Below, one piece after another: positions 9,254 to 18,239 of a DNA stretch of 64,000 bases. A program made the translations under genes and the position numbers. Location of the stretch: NCBI GenBank assembly GCA_963716925.1, contig CAVQUX010000015.1, positions 434,001 through 498,000 of the forward strand, given 5' to 3'. The notes below the pieces were generated by a model that saw only the letters and a program-made list of their open reading frames with translations, was not told the origin of the DNA and did no database searches. The stretch is from DAISKN01 sp963716925 (GTDB lineage: Bacteria; Acidobacteriota; Vicinamibacteria; Marinacidobacterales; SMYC01). Numbering within the stretch: position 1 is the first letter of the stretch; each line of letters opens with the position of its first letter.

Positions 9254-9987
9254 ATCGCAGATTTCCAAATTCCTTCCCAGCGAGGTGCCCCATGGACAGC
9301 CCGGAGCCGGTGAGTCTGAGCTTCGACAAGGCGAGGTTCGACGAGAGCGGTCCGCAGTCGCTGAGCTGCGCGTTCTGCAAGCGCGACGTTTCCGGAACGT
9401 ACTACGAGATCAACGGTCGGACGGCCTGCGAGGAATGCCGCTTTCGAGTCGAGAGCGAGCGCAGCGAGGGATCGTCTCTCGGAAGGGCGTTTCGAGCCCT
9501 GCTCGGCGGCGGCGTCGGAGGAATCGTAGGCGCCGGCATCTACTATGCGGTTCTCGCGCTCACCGGATACGAGATCGGTCTCGTCGCGATCGTCGTAGGG
9601 CTTCTGGTGGGATTCGGAGTGCGCTGGGGCTCGGGCGGCAGGGGAGGGCGAAAATACCAGGCGCTCGCCGTCGCTATCACCTACGTCGCCATCGTCAGCA
9701 CCCACGTGCCGTTCATCGTCGAGGAGGCCCGTAAACAGATGGAATCCGAGGCGTCGCCTGCGGTAGAGCCCGCAGTCGAGATGACCGCCGGGGCCGCCTT
9801 CTCGGCGCTCCTGATGCTCGTCCTCCTGTTGCTCGCGACCCCGTTTCTCGCCGGTATCCAGAACGCGATCGGCATTCTCATCATCGGCTTCGCGCTCTAC
9901 GAGGCCTGGCGGGTGAACGCCCACACGCCCCTTCATATCGAGGGCCCGCTCCAGATCGGAGCGCGCCCGAAAGAAACCCCCGTCTGA
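9250..9987 (+). CDS. Zinc-ribbon plus multi-pass membrane protein
   Basis: 245 residues from the overlapping ATG at 9250; the ATG at 9292 (protein start MDSPEPVSLSF) is an equally good choice. An N-terminal zinc ribbon (CAFCKRDVSGTYYEINGRTACEEC: two CxxC pairs) precedes two long hydrophobic segments (about residues 80-120), a further segment near residue 150, and a C-terminal pair (LLMLVLLLLATPFLAGI and IGILIIGFALYEAW). The next gene, a zinc-ribbon M50 protease, overlaps its stop by one base (TGATG). Shared domain types and coupling suggest the two products act together in the membrane. Confidence 0.7.
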   Translation: MNRRFPNSFPARCPMDSPEPVSLSFDKARFDESGPQSLSCAFCKRDVSGTYYEINGRTACEECRFRVESERSEGSSLGRAFRALLGGGVGGIVGAGIYYAVLALTGYEIGLVAIVVGLLVGFGVRWGSGGRGGRKYQALAVAITYVAIVSTHVPFIVEEARKQMESEASPAVEPAVEMTAGAAFSALLMLVLLLLATPFLAGIQNAIGILIIGFALYEAWRVNAHTPLHIEGPLQIGARPKETPV

Positions 9988-10943
9988 TGCGGTGCGCCGA
10001 CTGCGGGAGTGAAATCGCTTCGACCCGGCTCAGCTGCCCCGTCTGCCACCGTCTCGTCCACCGCGAGGAGCTGGAGCGTCTCGCGAAGGAGGCGGAAGCG
10101 GCGCGCGGTCGCGACGAGCCCCGCGAGGAGATCCTCTCCTGGCGCCGTGCCCTCGAGCTCCTCCCTCCCGAATCCGAGCAGTCCCGCTCCATCGCCGCGA
10201 GGGTGAGCGAGCTCTCCCGCTTCGTGGAGGAGCGGGTGGAGCAGCCGAAATCCCCCTGGCGCTGGGCAGGAGTGGGTGCGGTCTTCGCGTTCATCGTAAC
10301 CAAGGGGAAGTTTCTCCTCGCCGGTCTCACCAAGTCGGGCACGTTTCTCTCGATGTTCCTCTCCCTGGGCGTGTACTGGGCCGCGTTCGGCTGGAAGTTC
10401 GCCGCCGGATTGATCGCCTCGATCTACGTACACGAGATGGGACACGTCGCGGCGCTCCACCGCCTCGGTATCCGGGCCTCGGCCCCGATGTTCCTTCCGG
10501 GCCTGGGCGCCGTGGTACGCATGCAGCAGTATCCGGTCGACGCCCGGGAAGATGCCCGGGTGGGACTCGCGGGACCCATGTGGGGACTCGGGGCGGCCCT
10601 CGTGGCCGCCGCGGTCTATTTCTTGACTCAGGCGCCGATCTGGGGCGCCATCGCCCGGGTAGGCGCCTGGATCAACCTCTTCAACCTCCTCCCGGTGTGG
10701 CAGCTCGACGGCGGACGCGGCTTCCGCGCGCTCTCGAGAAGCGAGCGGTTCTGGGTGACGGGGCTCCTCGCGGCCCTGTGGTTCTGGACGAGGGAGGGTC
10801 TTCTCGTGCTCCTGCTGATCGTCGCGGGATTTCGAGCCTTCGGCGCCGAGCGCGGATCGTCGGGAGACCGCGTCGCCTTCGCCCAGTTCGTCGTGCTCCT
10901 GGCCGCGCTCGCGGCGCTCACCCTCATTCGGGTGCCGCTTTAG
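9987..10943 (+). CDS. Zinc-ribbon M50 (site-2) family membrane protease
   Basis: 318 residues. The N-terminus has a four-cysteine ribbon (CADCGSEIASTRLSCPVC), then a charged helical linker, then the intramembrane protease core: HEMGH at residues 149-153 within a membrane segment, and NLLPVWQLDGG whose Asp241 is the third zinc ligand. The remaining segments are hydrophobic up to the C-terminus. Site-2 proteases cut membrane-bound regulators or process membrane proteins. It is last in a three-gene overlapping set with a small HExxH protein and a zinc-ribbon membrane protein, which may be a regulator or substrate. Confidence 0.88.
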   Translation: MRCADCGSEIASTRLSCPVCHRLVHREELERLAKEAEAARGRDEPREEILSWRRALELLPPESEQSRSIAARVSELSRFVEERVEQPKSPWRWAGVGAVFAFIVTKGKFLLAGLTKSGTFLSMFLSLGVYWAAFGWKFAAGLIASIYVHEMGHVAALHRLGIRASAPMFLPGLGAVVRMQQYPVDAREDARVGLAGPMWGLGAALVAAAVYFLTQAPIWGAIARVGAWINLFNLLPVWQLDGGRGFRALSRSERFWVTGLLAALWFWTREGLLVLLLIVAGFRAFGAERGSSGDRVAFAQFVVLLAALAALTLIRVPL

Positions 10944-10952
10944 CGTCGCGGG

Positions 10953-11762
10953 CTAGCGGTTCGCCGTCGGCGAACGCTTCGGCTCGCCGGGCCAGACGGG
11001 GCTCGCAAGCTCGATCGACCAGACGGGACCTCCCGGGTAGAGAAATCCCCGGAACCGTACGAACGTCGGCGCCTCGCCGTTGAGCATCCAGGTATGGAGC
11101 GGCGGCGGGTCCTTGCCGAAGAACTTTGCGAGAACCCCGGTCAACCCGGTAACCTCGATGTCCAGCAGATAGTGGACCGCCCGTCGAGAGATGCCGGTGA
11201 TCGAGAAGGGCTCTTCGCCCCTGGTCGATACTTCGAGGCTCACGAGCCGCGGGTCAGGCGTGAATGCGACCATGCTCACCGTCGTCTTCGCGGCGTCCGC
11301 CGCGATGTTCTTCAAGAGCGTGAAGAACATTCCGTTGTACAGGTCGAGGGGAAGCTCGAGCTTCCCCTCGAGCACTTTCTCTTCCCCGTCCGCGTCGGTG
11401 TGACGAACTTCGTATCGGCCCTCCCCGCGCTCCAGATCGGCCTCGAGCGGTTTCGGGAAAGACGGCCCTTTTTGCACCAGGTGATAGCTCTCGAGAAGGA
11501 AGACGCGGTCCTGAGTGAAGGTCACGCGCTCGTCGTGGATCGAGCCGTCCCGGAAACGGAACGTGAGCCGACTCTCGATCCGGCCGCGCCGCGGGACCTG
11601 GATGAGGTCGCCCTCGGCCAACAAGTCGCCCTCGAGAGATCGGAGGACGAGAAACCCGTGAACCACGCCTTCCATCTTCTGGACGGGAATCGGCTCGGCC
11701 GTTGCGCCCGTGCAGAGAGCAGTCCACAAGGCCATTCCGAGTAACAGTCGCTCACCCGTCAT
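10953..11762 (-). CDS. Secreted protein of unknown function
   Basis: Start set at the ATG at 11762 because it begins a clear signal peptide (MTGERLLLGMALWTALCTGATA); a longer frame reaches 11810 but adds a non-signal leader. About 269 residues. The mature part is beta-rich with regularly spaced acidic strands (RGRIESRLTFRFRDGSIHDERVTF, GRYEVRHTDADGEEKVLEGKLELP) and resembles periplasmic lipid-binding-like or DUF3108-like barrels only in general appearance. It is convergent with the M50 gene (9-base gap). No function is assigned. Confidence 0.65.
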   Translation of the reverse strand: MTGERLLLGMALWTALCTGATAEPIPVQKMEGVVHGFLVLRSLEGDLLAEGDLIQVPRRGRIESRLTFRFRDGSIHDERVTFTQDRVFLLESYHLVQKGPSFPKPLEADLERGEGRYEVRHTDADGEEKVLEGKLELPLDLYNGMFFTLLKNIAADAAKTTVSMVAFTPDPRLVSLEVSTRGEEPFSITGISRRAVHYLLDIEVTGLTGVLAKFFGKDPPPLHTWMLNGEAPTFVRFRGFLYPGGPVWSIELASPVWPGEPKRSPTANR

Positions 11763-11968
11763 GAAAGCCAACTCGATTCGGCCGCGCACGAGCCAGTCTA
11801 GCAATGCCACCGGGTTGAACTGTTCGGAAACTCACTCCTAGTGGAAGATTCGCCTCGAATTACGGGACTCCTGGTGGCGATCTACGGACGATCCTGCAGC
11901 CCGTCACGATCGCCAGAACCACCGTATCGGGGCTTGTTGTAGAGTATCGACACCATTCAGGAGTGCCC

Positions 11969-14008
11969 ATGAGAATGAGAGAAGCCTTCGCCCGTCTCGT
12001 CCTAGCGCTCGTCGTCGCCGCACCCGCCGCGGCTCAGAAGATACCGATGACCCCCATCGATCTTCTCGAAGTCCCGGTTCTCACCGATCCCCGTCTCTCT
12101 CCCGACGGCAAGGAGATCCTGTTCGTTCTCGCCGAGGCGGACTGGAAAGCCAACGAGCGGGTGAGCCACATCTGGCGGGCCGGTGTCGCCGGGGAGAATC
12201 GCGTACAGCTCACCCGGGGGACGAAAGGCGAGTCGAGCCCGCGCTGGTCGCCGGACGGCAAGTGGATCGTCTTCGTCGCCGAGCGCGAGGGAGACGATGC
12301 GGCACAGCTCTACCGGATCTCCGCGGAAGGAGGAGAGGCGGTGCGGCTCACGAGCCACGAGACGGGGGTCTCGAGCCCCTCGTTCTCTCCCGACGGGAAG
12401 ACCCTGTACTTCCTCGCCGACGATCCCAAGAGCGAAGAGGAAAAGACGCGGGGCAAGCTCGAGGACGACGTCTTCGCCTTCGACGAGAGCTGGAAACACC
12501 GTCGCCTCTGGGCTCATTCCGTCGAGCAAGGAACGTCGAGGCTCCTCACCCCGGGCGATTTCACCGTCCGCGAGTATCGGGTCTCGCGCGACGGAGGGAA
12601 GATTGCGCTCCACCGCGCGCCCTCTCCGCTCCTCGACGCCTCGGCTCAGGGCGAGGTCTACGTCGTGAGCGCCGACGGCGCCGGCATGGTGCGGCTGACC
12701 TCGAACTCCGTTCCCGAAGGCGGGGCCGAGCTGTCTCCCGATTCGAGCCGCGTCCTCTTTCTCGCGGACTCGAACGATCGCTTCGAGTTCTACTACAACC
12801 GGAATCTCTTCGTGGTCCCGGCATCGGGAGGAGCGGCGAAGCTCCTCCTTGCCGACATGCCGCACGAGGTCACGGACGCGCACTGGTCGAAAGACGGATC
12901 GGCCATCTACTTCGTCGCCAATACCGGTGTCCGCGCCGAGCTGTTCCGCGTGGATCTCGCTACCGGGAAGTACCAGGCCCTGACCGCGGGCGATCACGCG
13001 GTGGGCGAGTGGCGCTACGAGCCCGCGCTATCCACCCACGTCTTCGCCGTCGACGAGCCGGAGAACGCGGGAGACCTCTGGGTTCTCGAGTCGGATGCAG
13101 CGAAGCCCAGAAGGGTGACGACCGTCTACGGTTACCTCGCGAAGTTCGAGCTCCCTCGGGAGGAAGCGGTTCGCTTCCAGGGCCAGGATGGAGTCGAGGT
13201 GGAGGGAGTCCTCTACTATCCCCTCGGTTACGAAGCGGGCCGGCGCTACCCTCTCATCGTGCATACCCACGGAGGCCCGCGCTCCTCGGACAAGTTCGGG
13301 TTCAGCGACTGGGGGAGCTACCCGCAGGTTTCGACCGCGCTCGGCTATGCGGTGTTCAAGCCGAACTATCGCGGGAGCACGGGCTACGGCGACGATTTCC
13401 TGCGGGGCATGGTGGGCCACTACTTCGAGCAGGCGCACCTCGACGTGATGGCCGGCGTCGACCATCTCATCGCCCGAGGGATCGCGGACGGCGACCGGAT
13501 GGTGAAGATGGGCTGGAGCGGCGGCGGGCACATGACGAACAAGATCATCACCTACACCGACCGCTTCAAAGCGGCTTCCTCCGGCGCCGGGGCGTCGAAC
13601 TGGATCTCCATGTACGCGCAGAGCGACACCCGAATCCAGCGGACTCCCTGGTTCGGAGGGACGCCCTGGCAGGAAGACGCCCCCATCGACCTCTACTGGG
13701 GCCATTCGCCGCTCAAGGACATCTACAAGGCGAAGACGCCGACGCTCGTCCTCGTGGGCGAGAAGGACGAGCGGGTGCCGCCGCCCCAGTCCGTCGAGCT
13801 CTATCGGGCGCTCAAGGCGAACGGGGTGGAGACCCGGCTCTACATGGCGCCCCGAGAGCCCCACGTCTGGCGCGAGCTCCGGCACGAGCTGTTCAAGATC
13901 AACGTCGAGCTCGACTGGTTCGAAAAGCACGTTCGAGGACGAACCTACGAGTGGGCGAAGCCGCCCGGAGACGGCGAGGTGAAGCCTTCTACGGACGGGA
14001 TGCCGTAG
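11969..14008 (+). CDS. S9-family (prolyl-oligopeptidase type) exported peptidase
   Basis: 679 residues from the ATG at 11969, with CAGGAG six bases upstream; a GTG at 11963 is an alternative. A signal peptide (ARLVLALVVAAPAAAQ) is followed by a TolB/WD40-like propeller with repeated SPDGK blades (residues about 30-390) and an alpha/beta-hydrolase catalytic domain. The catalytic triad can be placed: Ser517 in GWSGGGH, Asp600 in EKDERVP, His632 in REPHVWR. It should cleave short peptides in the periplasm or outside the cell. Its 3' end overlaps the convergent aldo/keto reductase gene by 20 bases. Confidence 0.93.
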   Translation: MRMREAFARLVLALVVAAPAAAQKIPMTPIDLLEVPVLTDPRLSPDGKEILFVLAEADWKANERVSHIWRAGVAGENRVQLTRGTKGESSPRWSPDGKWIVFVAEREGDDAAQLYRISAEGGEAVRLTSHETGVSSPSFSPDGKTLYFLADDPKSEEEKTRGKLEDDVFAFDESWKHRRLWAHSVEQGTSRLLTPGDFTVREYRVSRDGGKIALHRAPSPLLDASAQGEVYVVSADGAGMVRLTSNSVPEGGAELSPDSSRVLFLADSNDRFEFYYNRNLFVVPASGGAAKLLLADMPHEVTDAHWSKDGSAIYFVANTGVRAELFRVDLATGKYQALTAGDHAVGEWRYEPALSTHVFAVDEPENAGDLWVLESDAAKPRRVTTVYGYLAKFELPREEAVRFQGQDGVEVEGVLYYPLGYEAGRRYPLIVHTHGGPRSSDKFGFSDWGSYPQVSTALGYAVFKPNYRGSTGYGDDFLRGMVGHYFEQAHLDVMAGVDHLIARGIADGDRMVKMGWSGGGHMTNKIITYTDRFKAASSGAGASNWISMYAQSDTRIQRTPWFGGTPWQEDAPIDLYWGHSPLKDIYKAKTPTLVLVGEKDERVPPPQSVELYRALKANGVETRLYMAPREPHVWRELRHELFKINVELDWFEKHVRGRTYEWAKPPGDGEVKPSTDGMP

Positions 14009-14990
14009 CCGGCGCTTCGAAGAGCGAGGCGAGGTCGAGGCGCTCGGCCTCGCCCAGCTGAATCGAGAGCGCTTCCTCGGCGGGGTCGAGGTGCGCGGGC
14101 CTCCGCGGACCGAGGATTACCGCCGTGGTGCGAGGGTGGCTCAGCACCCACGCGATGGCGAGGGCCGCCATGCTGACGCCGCGTTCCCTCGCGCGCTCGC
14201 CGAAGGCCGCGATCGCGCGGAGGACGACGTCGTTCCGGAGGTGCGCGTAGGGCTCGGGCCGGAGCGTCATCCGCGAGCCCGCGGGGAAGCTGTCGGCGGA
14301 GGCGTACTTGCCGGTGAGCCAGCCCCCGGCTAGAGGACTGAAGGGGGTGAAGCCCAGGCTCTCTTCGGCACAGAGCGGAAGGACGTCGCGCTCCGGCGCG
14401 CGGTCGAGAAGGCTGTAGCCGTTCTGGACCCACTCGAAGCGGTTCACCCGGTTCCTCCCGCTCACCCCGAGCGCCTTCGCGAGCCGGAAGCCCTCGATGT
14501 TGCTCGCGCCGATGTAGTGGATCTTTCCCGCGTGAATCAGGTCGTCGAGGGCTTCGAGGGTCTCTTCCAACGGCGTTTCCGGGTCGGGCTCGTGGATCAG
14601 GAACATATCGAGCGTTTCGATTCCGAGCCGCTTCAGACTGCGCTCCACCTGCCGCTTGAGATGACGGCGCGAGAGACCGCGGTCGTTCGGGCCGTCTCCC
14701 ACGGGGTTGAACGCCTTCGAGCTCACCAGGATCCGATCGACGACGCTCGCGTCCTTCGTCTTCAGCCACCGGCCGATGAACGACTCGCTTCGCCCTCCGC
14801 CGTAGGCGTCGGCGGTGTCGAAGAAGTTGACGCCCATCTCGAGCGCCCGGTCCATCAGGGCGAAGGCCTCGGTCTCGCTCTCGCCCTGCCCGTAGAAGCG
14901 GGGATCGGAGCCGACCCCGCCGAAGTTCCCGCAGCCGAGGCCCAGGCGCGACACCTTGAGACCGGTACGTCCCAGATTGCGGTGCTCCAT
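13989..14990 (-). CDS. Aldo/keto reductase
   Basis: 333 residues, no signal. The family signature is complete: RNLGRTGLKVSRLGLGCGNFGG at the N-terminus, catalytic Asp58 and Tyr63 in NFFDTADAYGGGRSE, Lys92 in ILVSSKAF, His133 in DMFLIHEPD, and a C-terminal NADPH-binding segment (SHPRTTAVILGPRRPAHLD). It reduces aldehydes or ketones with NAD(P)H; the substrate cannot be told. It is divergent from the gluzincin/TPR gene with a 52-base gap. Confidence 0.93.
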   Translation of the reverse strand: MEHRNLGRTGLKVSRLGLGCGNFGGVGSDPRFYGQGESETEAFALMDRALEMGVNFFDTADAYGGGRSESFIGRWLKTKDASVVDRILVSSKAFNPVGDGPNDRGLSRRHLKRQVERSLKRLGIETLDMFLIHEPDPETPLEETLEALDDLIHAGKIHYIGASNIEGFRLAKALGVSGRNRVNRFEWVQNGYSLLDRAPERDVLPLCAEESLGFTPFSPLAGGWLTGKYASADSFPAGSRMTLRPEPYAHLRNDVVLRAIAAFGERARERGVSMAALAIAWVLSHPRTTAVILGPRRPAHLDPAEEALSIQLGEAERLDLASLFEAPATASRP

Positions 14991-15042
14991 GTCGTCGAAA
15001 TTCTAACTCTTTTGCCGTATCCTCTAGGAGACCCCTCCCAAC

Positions 15043-16512
15043 ATGCGCAATCTCATCCTGGCCGCCTGCGGCCTCGCTCTAGTCGCGCACCTCGCCCGGG
15101 CGGAGGAAAAGTGGCACGAAGCGTCGAGCGAGAACTTCGTCCTGATGACGAACGCCTCGCCGGAGCGGGCCGAGTCGATTCTTCTCAGCCTGGAGAGATT
15201 TCGAGCGGCGCTGGGCCAGGTGGTTCCGGAACTGAGGCGCTGGACCCCGGGCCGCACCCGGGTCTACGGGTTTCGCGACCGCGACAGCCTCGAGCCTTTC
15301 CTTCCGCTTTCGGCGCCTTCGGGCCCGAAGGTCGCGGGATACTTTCGAAAGGCAGCGTCTCAGAACGTGATCGTCCTCGACCTCACCGGAGGCATGCCCG
15401 CTTTCGAGCGCACCCTCTTTCACGAGTACGTGCACCTGGTGCTGAGCTTGAGCGAGCGCGACCTTCCTCTCTGGTTCGAGGAGGGACTGTCCGAGTTCTA
15501 CGCCGGCGCGCGCCTCGACGAGAACGAGGCCGAGATCGGCGTTTCCGACCCTCGACACCGGGCCCTGCTCTCGCGGCTTCCTCTCCTGCCCATGGAGGAG
15601 CTGCTTTCGCTCGAAGAGTCCGGCGGCTCCGGCGCGCTCTTCCATGCCCAGTCCTGGGCTCTCGTTCACTATCTGCTGGTCGAAGCTCCCGAGGGCCGGG
15701 AACGGCTGGCCCGCTTCCTCGCGCTCCACGAGAACGGAGGCGAGCTCGTCGCCGCCTTTCGCGAGGCCTTCCGCTCGGAGCCGGCGGCGATGCAGCAGGC
15801 TCTCGAGGAATACGTGAGACGGAATCGATGGTCGGGAATCGAGCTCGAGCTCTCCCCGGAAGGCGCGGGCTCGGCAATCTCGAGACGACTCTCGAGGGCG
15901 GAGGTCCAGGAGCGCTGGGGCGAGCTCTTCCTCGCGACCTCGAGGTTGCGGGAGGCCCGCGTCTGTCTCGAGGAGGCGGTGCGCCTCGATCCCGATCAGG
16001 GAACCGCGTGGGAGGCGCTCGGCTTGCTGGAGTTGGAGGAAGGGGATTCCGCGGGGGCGGAGATCCACTTGAAGAAGGCGATCGACCTCGACTCCGCGAG
16101 CGCTTCCGGACTCTTCCGGTACGCGGAGATCCTGCTCGCGGATCGCTCCCGCCGCAGGGTCGCCTTCATCCCCGCCGCGGTGGCCGCCGAGGCCGCTTCG
16201 GCCCTGAGGCGAAGCCTCGCTCTCGAGCCCTCGGGCCGCGCGGCCTCGGAGCTTCTCGCTTTTCTCTACCTGGTGCGCGGCGAGCGGCTGAACGAAGCGG
16301 AAGCGCTCGTCGACACGGCGCTCGCGATGGCTCCGGACGACCCGCCGCTTCTCTTTCTCCGGGGCCAGCTCCTGGCGAAGCGGGGGAGATACGAAGAGGC
16401 GCGCAGGAACCTGAGGCTTGCGATCGAGGCTTCGGAGGATCCGCAATTGCGGGCGGAAGCGGAGGCGTTCCTGGCCCGCATGACCGACGTGGAGCGGGCT
16501 CCCGGCAGGTGA
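15043..16512 (+). CDS. Exported gluzincin-like (peptidase MA type) protein with TPR repeats
   Basis: 489 residues with a signal peptide (LILAACGLALVAHLARA). The catalytic-type region has HEYVH at residues 127-131 and the downstream WFEEGLSEFYAG (residues 144-155), the HExxH plus Glu arrangement of gluzincins. The C-terminal half (from about residue 285) is a TPR array (REARVCLEEAVRLDPDQGTAWEALGLLELE and repeats). Such proteins are widespread in Acidobacteriota and Myxococcota; substrate unknown. AGGAG lies upstream of the ATG. The likely selenoprotein gene follows after 67 bases. Confidence 0.82.
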   Translation: MRNLILAACGLALVAHLARAEEKWHEASSENFVLMTNASPERAESILLSLERFRAALGQVVPELRRWTPGRTRVYGFRDRDSLEPFLPLSAPSGPKVAGYFRKAASQNVIVLDLTGGMPAFERTLFHEYVHLVLSLSERDLPLWFEEGLSEFYAGARLDENEAEIGVSDPRHRALLSRLPLLPMEELLSLEESGGSGALFHAQSWALVHYLLVEAPEGRERLARFLALHENGGELVAAFREAFRSEPAAMQQALEEYVRRNRWSGIELELSPEGAGSAISRRLSRAEVQERWGELFLATSRLREARVCLEEAVRLDPDQGTAWEALGLLELEEGDSAGAEIHLKKAIDLDSASASGLFRYAEILLADRSRRRVAFIPAAVAAEAASALRRSLALEPSGRAASELLAFLYLVRGERLNEAEALVDTALAMAPDDPPLLFLRGQLLAKRGRYEEARRNLRLAIEASEDPQLRAEAEAFLARMTDVERAPGR

Positions 16513-16579
16513 TGCTCCTCGCGCTCATCCCCGCGATGCGATTGCGATTCGGGCGGGCGAGTTGCTAGAGTTCCGAGCC

Positions 16580-17146
16580 ATGTTGAGAGCTGTCTGCCTC
16601 CTGTCCGCCACGATTTCGATGCTCGCCACGGCCTCGGGCACTCTCTTCGCCCAGAGGCTCGTCACCCCGCTCGGGTCGAAGCTCGAGCCGCTCGTTACCG
16701 ACTTCAACGCCCAGTCGAGCGTTCCCCAACTCCTCGTCATTCTTTCTCCCACTTGAGGGAACTGCCAGGCGGGCGCCCGTGTGGTGCAGAAGGTTTTGAG
16801 CGGGATCGACGACGACTCTCTACGGGTTTCCATCGTCTGGACGGCGGCGCTCCGGAACGACACTTATGAAGAGGCGGTCCGCTCTCGGGAGCTCGTACCG
16901 GACCGGCGGGTCCGACACTACTGGGACGGAGCGAACGCCGTCGGAACTCTCGTCGCGCCGGTCATCGGGACCAAGATGCAGATGGCCTGGGACGTTTATA
17001 TCGCGTACGCGAAAGGGGCGAAGTGGGAAGCAGGCGCCGCGCCGCCGAAGCCGGCGGGCTGGCTCCATCAGAAGCTCAGCGAAGACCCGAAGCGGAGAAT
17101 GGACGAGTCTACGCTCGGGGCGATGCTTGCAGAAGTTCTGAAGTGA
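16580..17146 (+). CDS. Probable selenoprotein: exported thioredoxin-like protein with UxxC motif
   Basis: The ATG at 16580 opens a frame with a signal-peptide-like start (MLRAVCLLSATISMLATASG). At codon 59 (16754-16756) there is an in-frame TGA, after which the same frame stays open for 129 more codons to 17146. The residues around it read LVILSPT-TGA-GNCQAGARVVQKV. If TGA is selenocysteine this is U59-x-x-C62, at the place where thioredoxin-fold proteins have CxxC after a hydrophobic beta strand. The C-terminal part (RVRHYWDGANAVGTLVAP, MAWDVYIAYAKGAKWE) continues the same fold without disruption. A hairpin fitting the bacterial SECIS model follows the TGA. The product would be about 188 residues and probably a periplasmic redox protein. 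The alternative is a nonsense mutation or base error of a Cys codon. Confidence 0.75.
16762..16789 (+). promoter_or_regulatory. Candidate bacterial SECIS hairpin
   Basis: Starting five bases after the TGA, CTG-CCA-G-GCGG pairs with CCGT-G-TGG-(TG)-CAG around an apical GCGC loop at 16773-16776. The loop begins 16 bases after the TGA and opens with G, as the published bacterial SECIS consensus requires (loop 16-37 bases from UGA, G in the first two loop positions). Pairing was done by hand and has one G-G mismatch and a two-base bulge. Confidence 0.6.
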
Positions 17147-17177
17147 GCGGCGAAAACTCCCCCCTTCTCGCCCGGGC

Positions 17178-18239
17178 TCAGCGCGGATCGGCCGGGAGGG
17201 TGCCGGGAACGACGGGATAACCTCGTTCCGTCCATACCAGGAACCCCTCGTCCAGGACTGCCGTAGCCGGGAATCCCATCTCGCGGAGCAGGTCCACCAC
17301 CTCGCCCGAGGCCGCGTGCGGGCACGCGCAGTAGGCGACGATCATCGTTCCGTCCTTCGGAAGCTTATCCGCCAGCGCGCTCACGTCGTAGTAGGGAATG
17401 GGAACCGCTCCCGGGATGTGCGACGCGATCCAGTCCGACGTCGGCCGCGCATCCACCAGCACCACCCGGGCTTTCTCGTCGAGAGCCGCCTTGAGATCGT
17501 CCGCGGCAAGGTAGCGTCCCTCCCGCAGCTGGAACTCCGGCCGCGGACCGTCGGGGTGAAGGAGCGGCTCAATCGCTGCCGGGACGCTCCCGACGGGCCG
17601 CAGCGGCTCGATCGGCTGTGCCCAGGTCCGGATGAAGGCCGTCACCGCCGCAATCTGCTCCGGAGGAAGACGCCGTCCAAAGGCGATCATCTCCGTGCCT
17701 TCTCTGCCCTCGCGGATCGCGTGCTGGACGAAGGCATCGCTCGCGCTCGCCAGGAATCGGGAGTTCGAGAGGGTCACCGCCTCGACACCTTCGCCCCTGA
17801 CTCCGTGGCAGCGCGCGCACTCCTCCGCGTAGACCTCGCTCCCGCGGGCGGCGTCGCCCGTCACCGGATTCGAATCGAGCGCCAACGGAGCCACCGGGCG
17901 CTGCCGCCTCAACCACGCCGCGATCGCCCGTATCTCGTCGGGCTCGAGCGGGCCGCCCAGCTCCGATCCGAAGGCGGCCATCGCCGTGCCCGGCCGTCCG
18001 TAGGCCGTCGAGTCGAAGAGGAACTCGTCCGAGGCCGTCGAAAGGAACGACGGTGATACCAGCGAAGGCGCATTGTCGGCGGCATAGCCTGTCCCGTCCG
18101 ATGCGTGACAGAGCGCGCAATACCGCTGGTACAGAGCGCCGCCGTCGTGGCCCGCCCCGGCTCCCTGGGGATAGGCGTCGGCGATCACGAGAATCGCGAT
18201 TGCGCTCGAGGGAACGAGACGCCAGCTCCATGCGTTCAT
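17178..18239 (-). CDS. Diheme cytochrome c fused to a rhodanese domain
   Basis: 353 residues from the ATG at 18239, which has GAGGA upstream and starts a signal peptide; a GTG start at 18251 adds four residues. Two c-type heme sites are visible, CALCH (residues 41-45) and CARCH (141-145), each followed by a cytochrome c fold with a GTAMAAFG or GTEMIAFG methionine loop for the sixth heme ligand. From about residue 240 comes a rhodanese domain with VVLVDARPTSDWIASHIPGA and the active-site-like loop YCACPHAASG. The protein would be periplasmic and could link sulfur transfer or oxidation to electron flow. This domain order is uncommon. Confidence 0.88.
   Translation of the reverse strand: MNAWSWRLVPSSAIAILVIADAYPQGAGAGHDGGALYQRYCALCHASDGTGYAADNAPSLVSPSFLSTASDEFLFDSTAYGRPGTAMAAFGSELGGPLEPDEIRAIAAWLRRQRPVAPLALDSNPVTGDAARGSEVYAEECARCHGVRGEGVEAVTLSNSRFLASASDAFVQHAIREGREGTEMIAFGRRLPPEQIAAVTAFIRTWAQPIEPLRPVGSVPAAIEPLLHPDGPRPEFQLREGRYLAADDLKAALDEKARVVLVDARPTSDWIASHIPGAVPIPYYDVSALADKLPKDGTMIVAYCACPHAASGEVVDLLREMGFPATAVLDEGFLVWTERGYPVVPGTLPADPR

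Noticed and set aside
12262..14061. Long frame inside the S9 peptidase gene
   Set aside because: Arg-rich shadow; the peptidase frame has full catalytic motifs.
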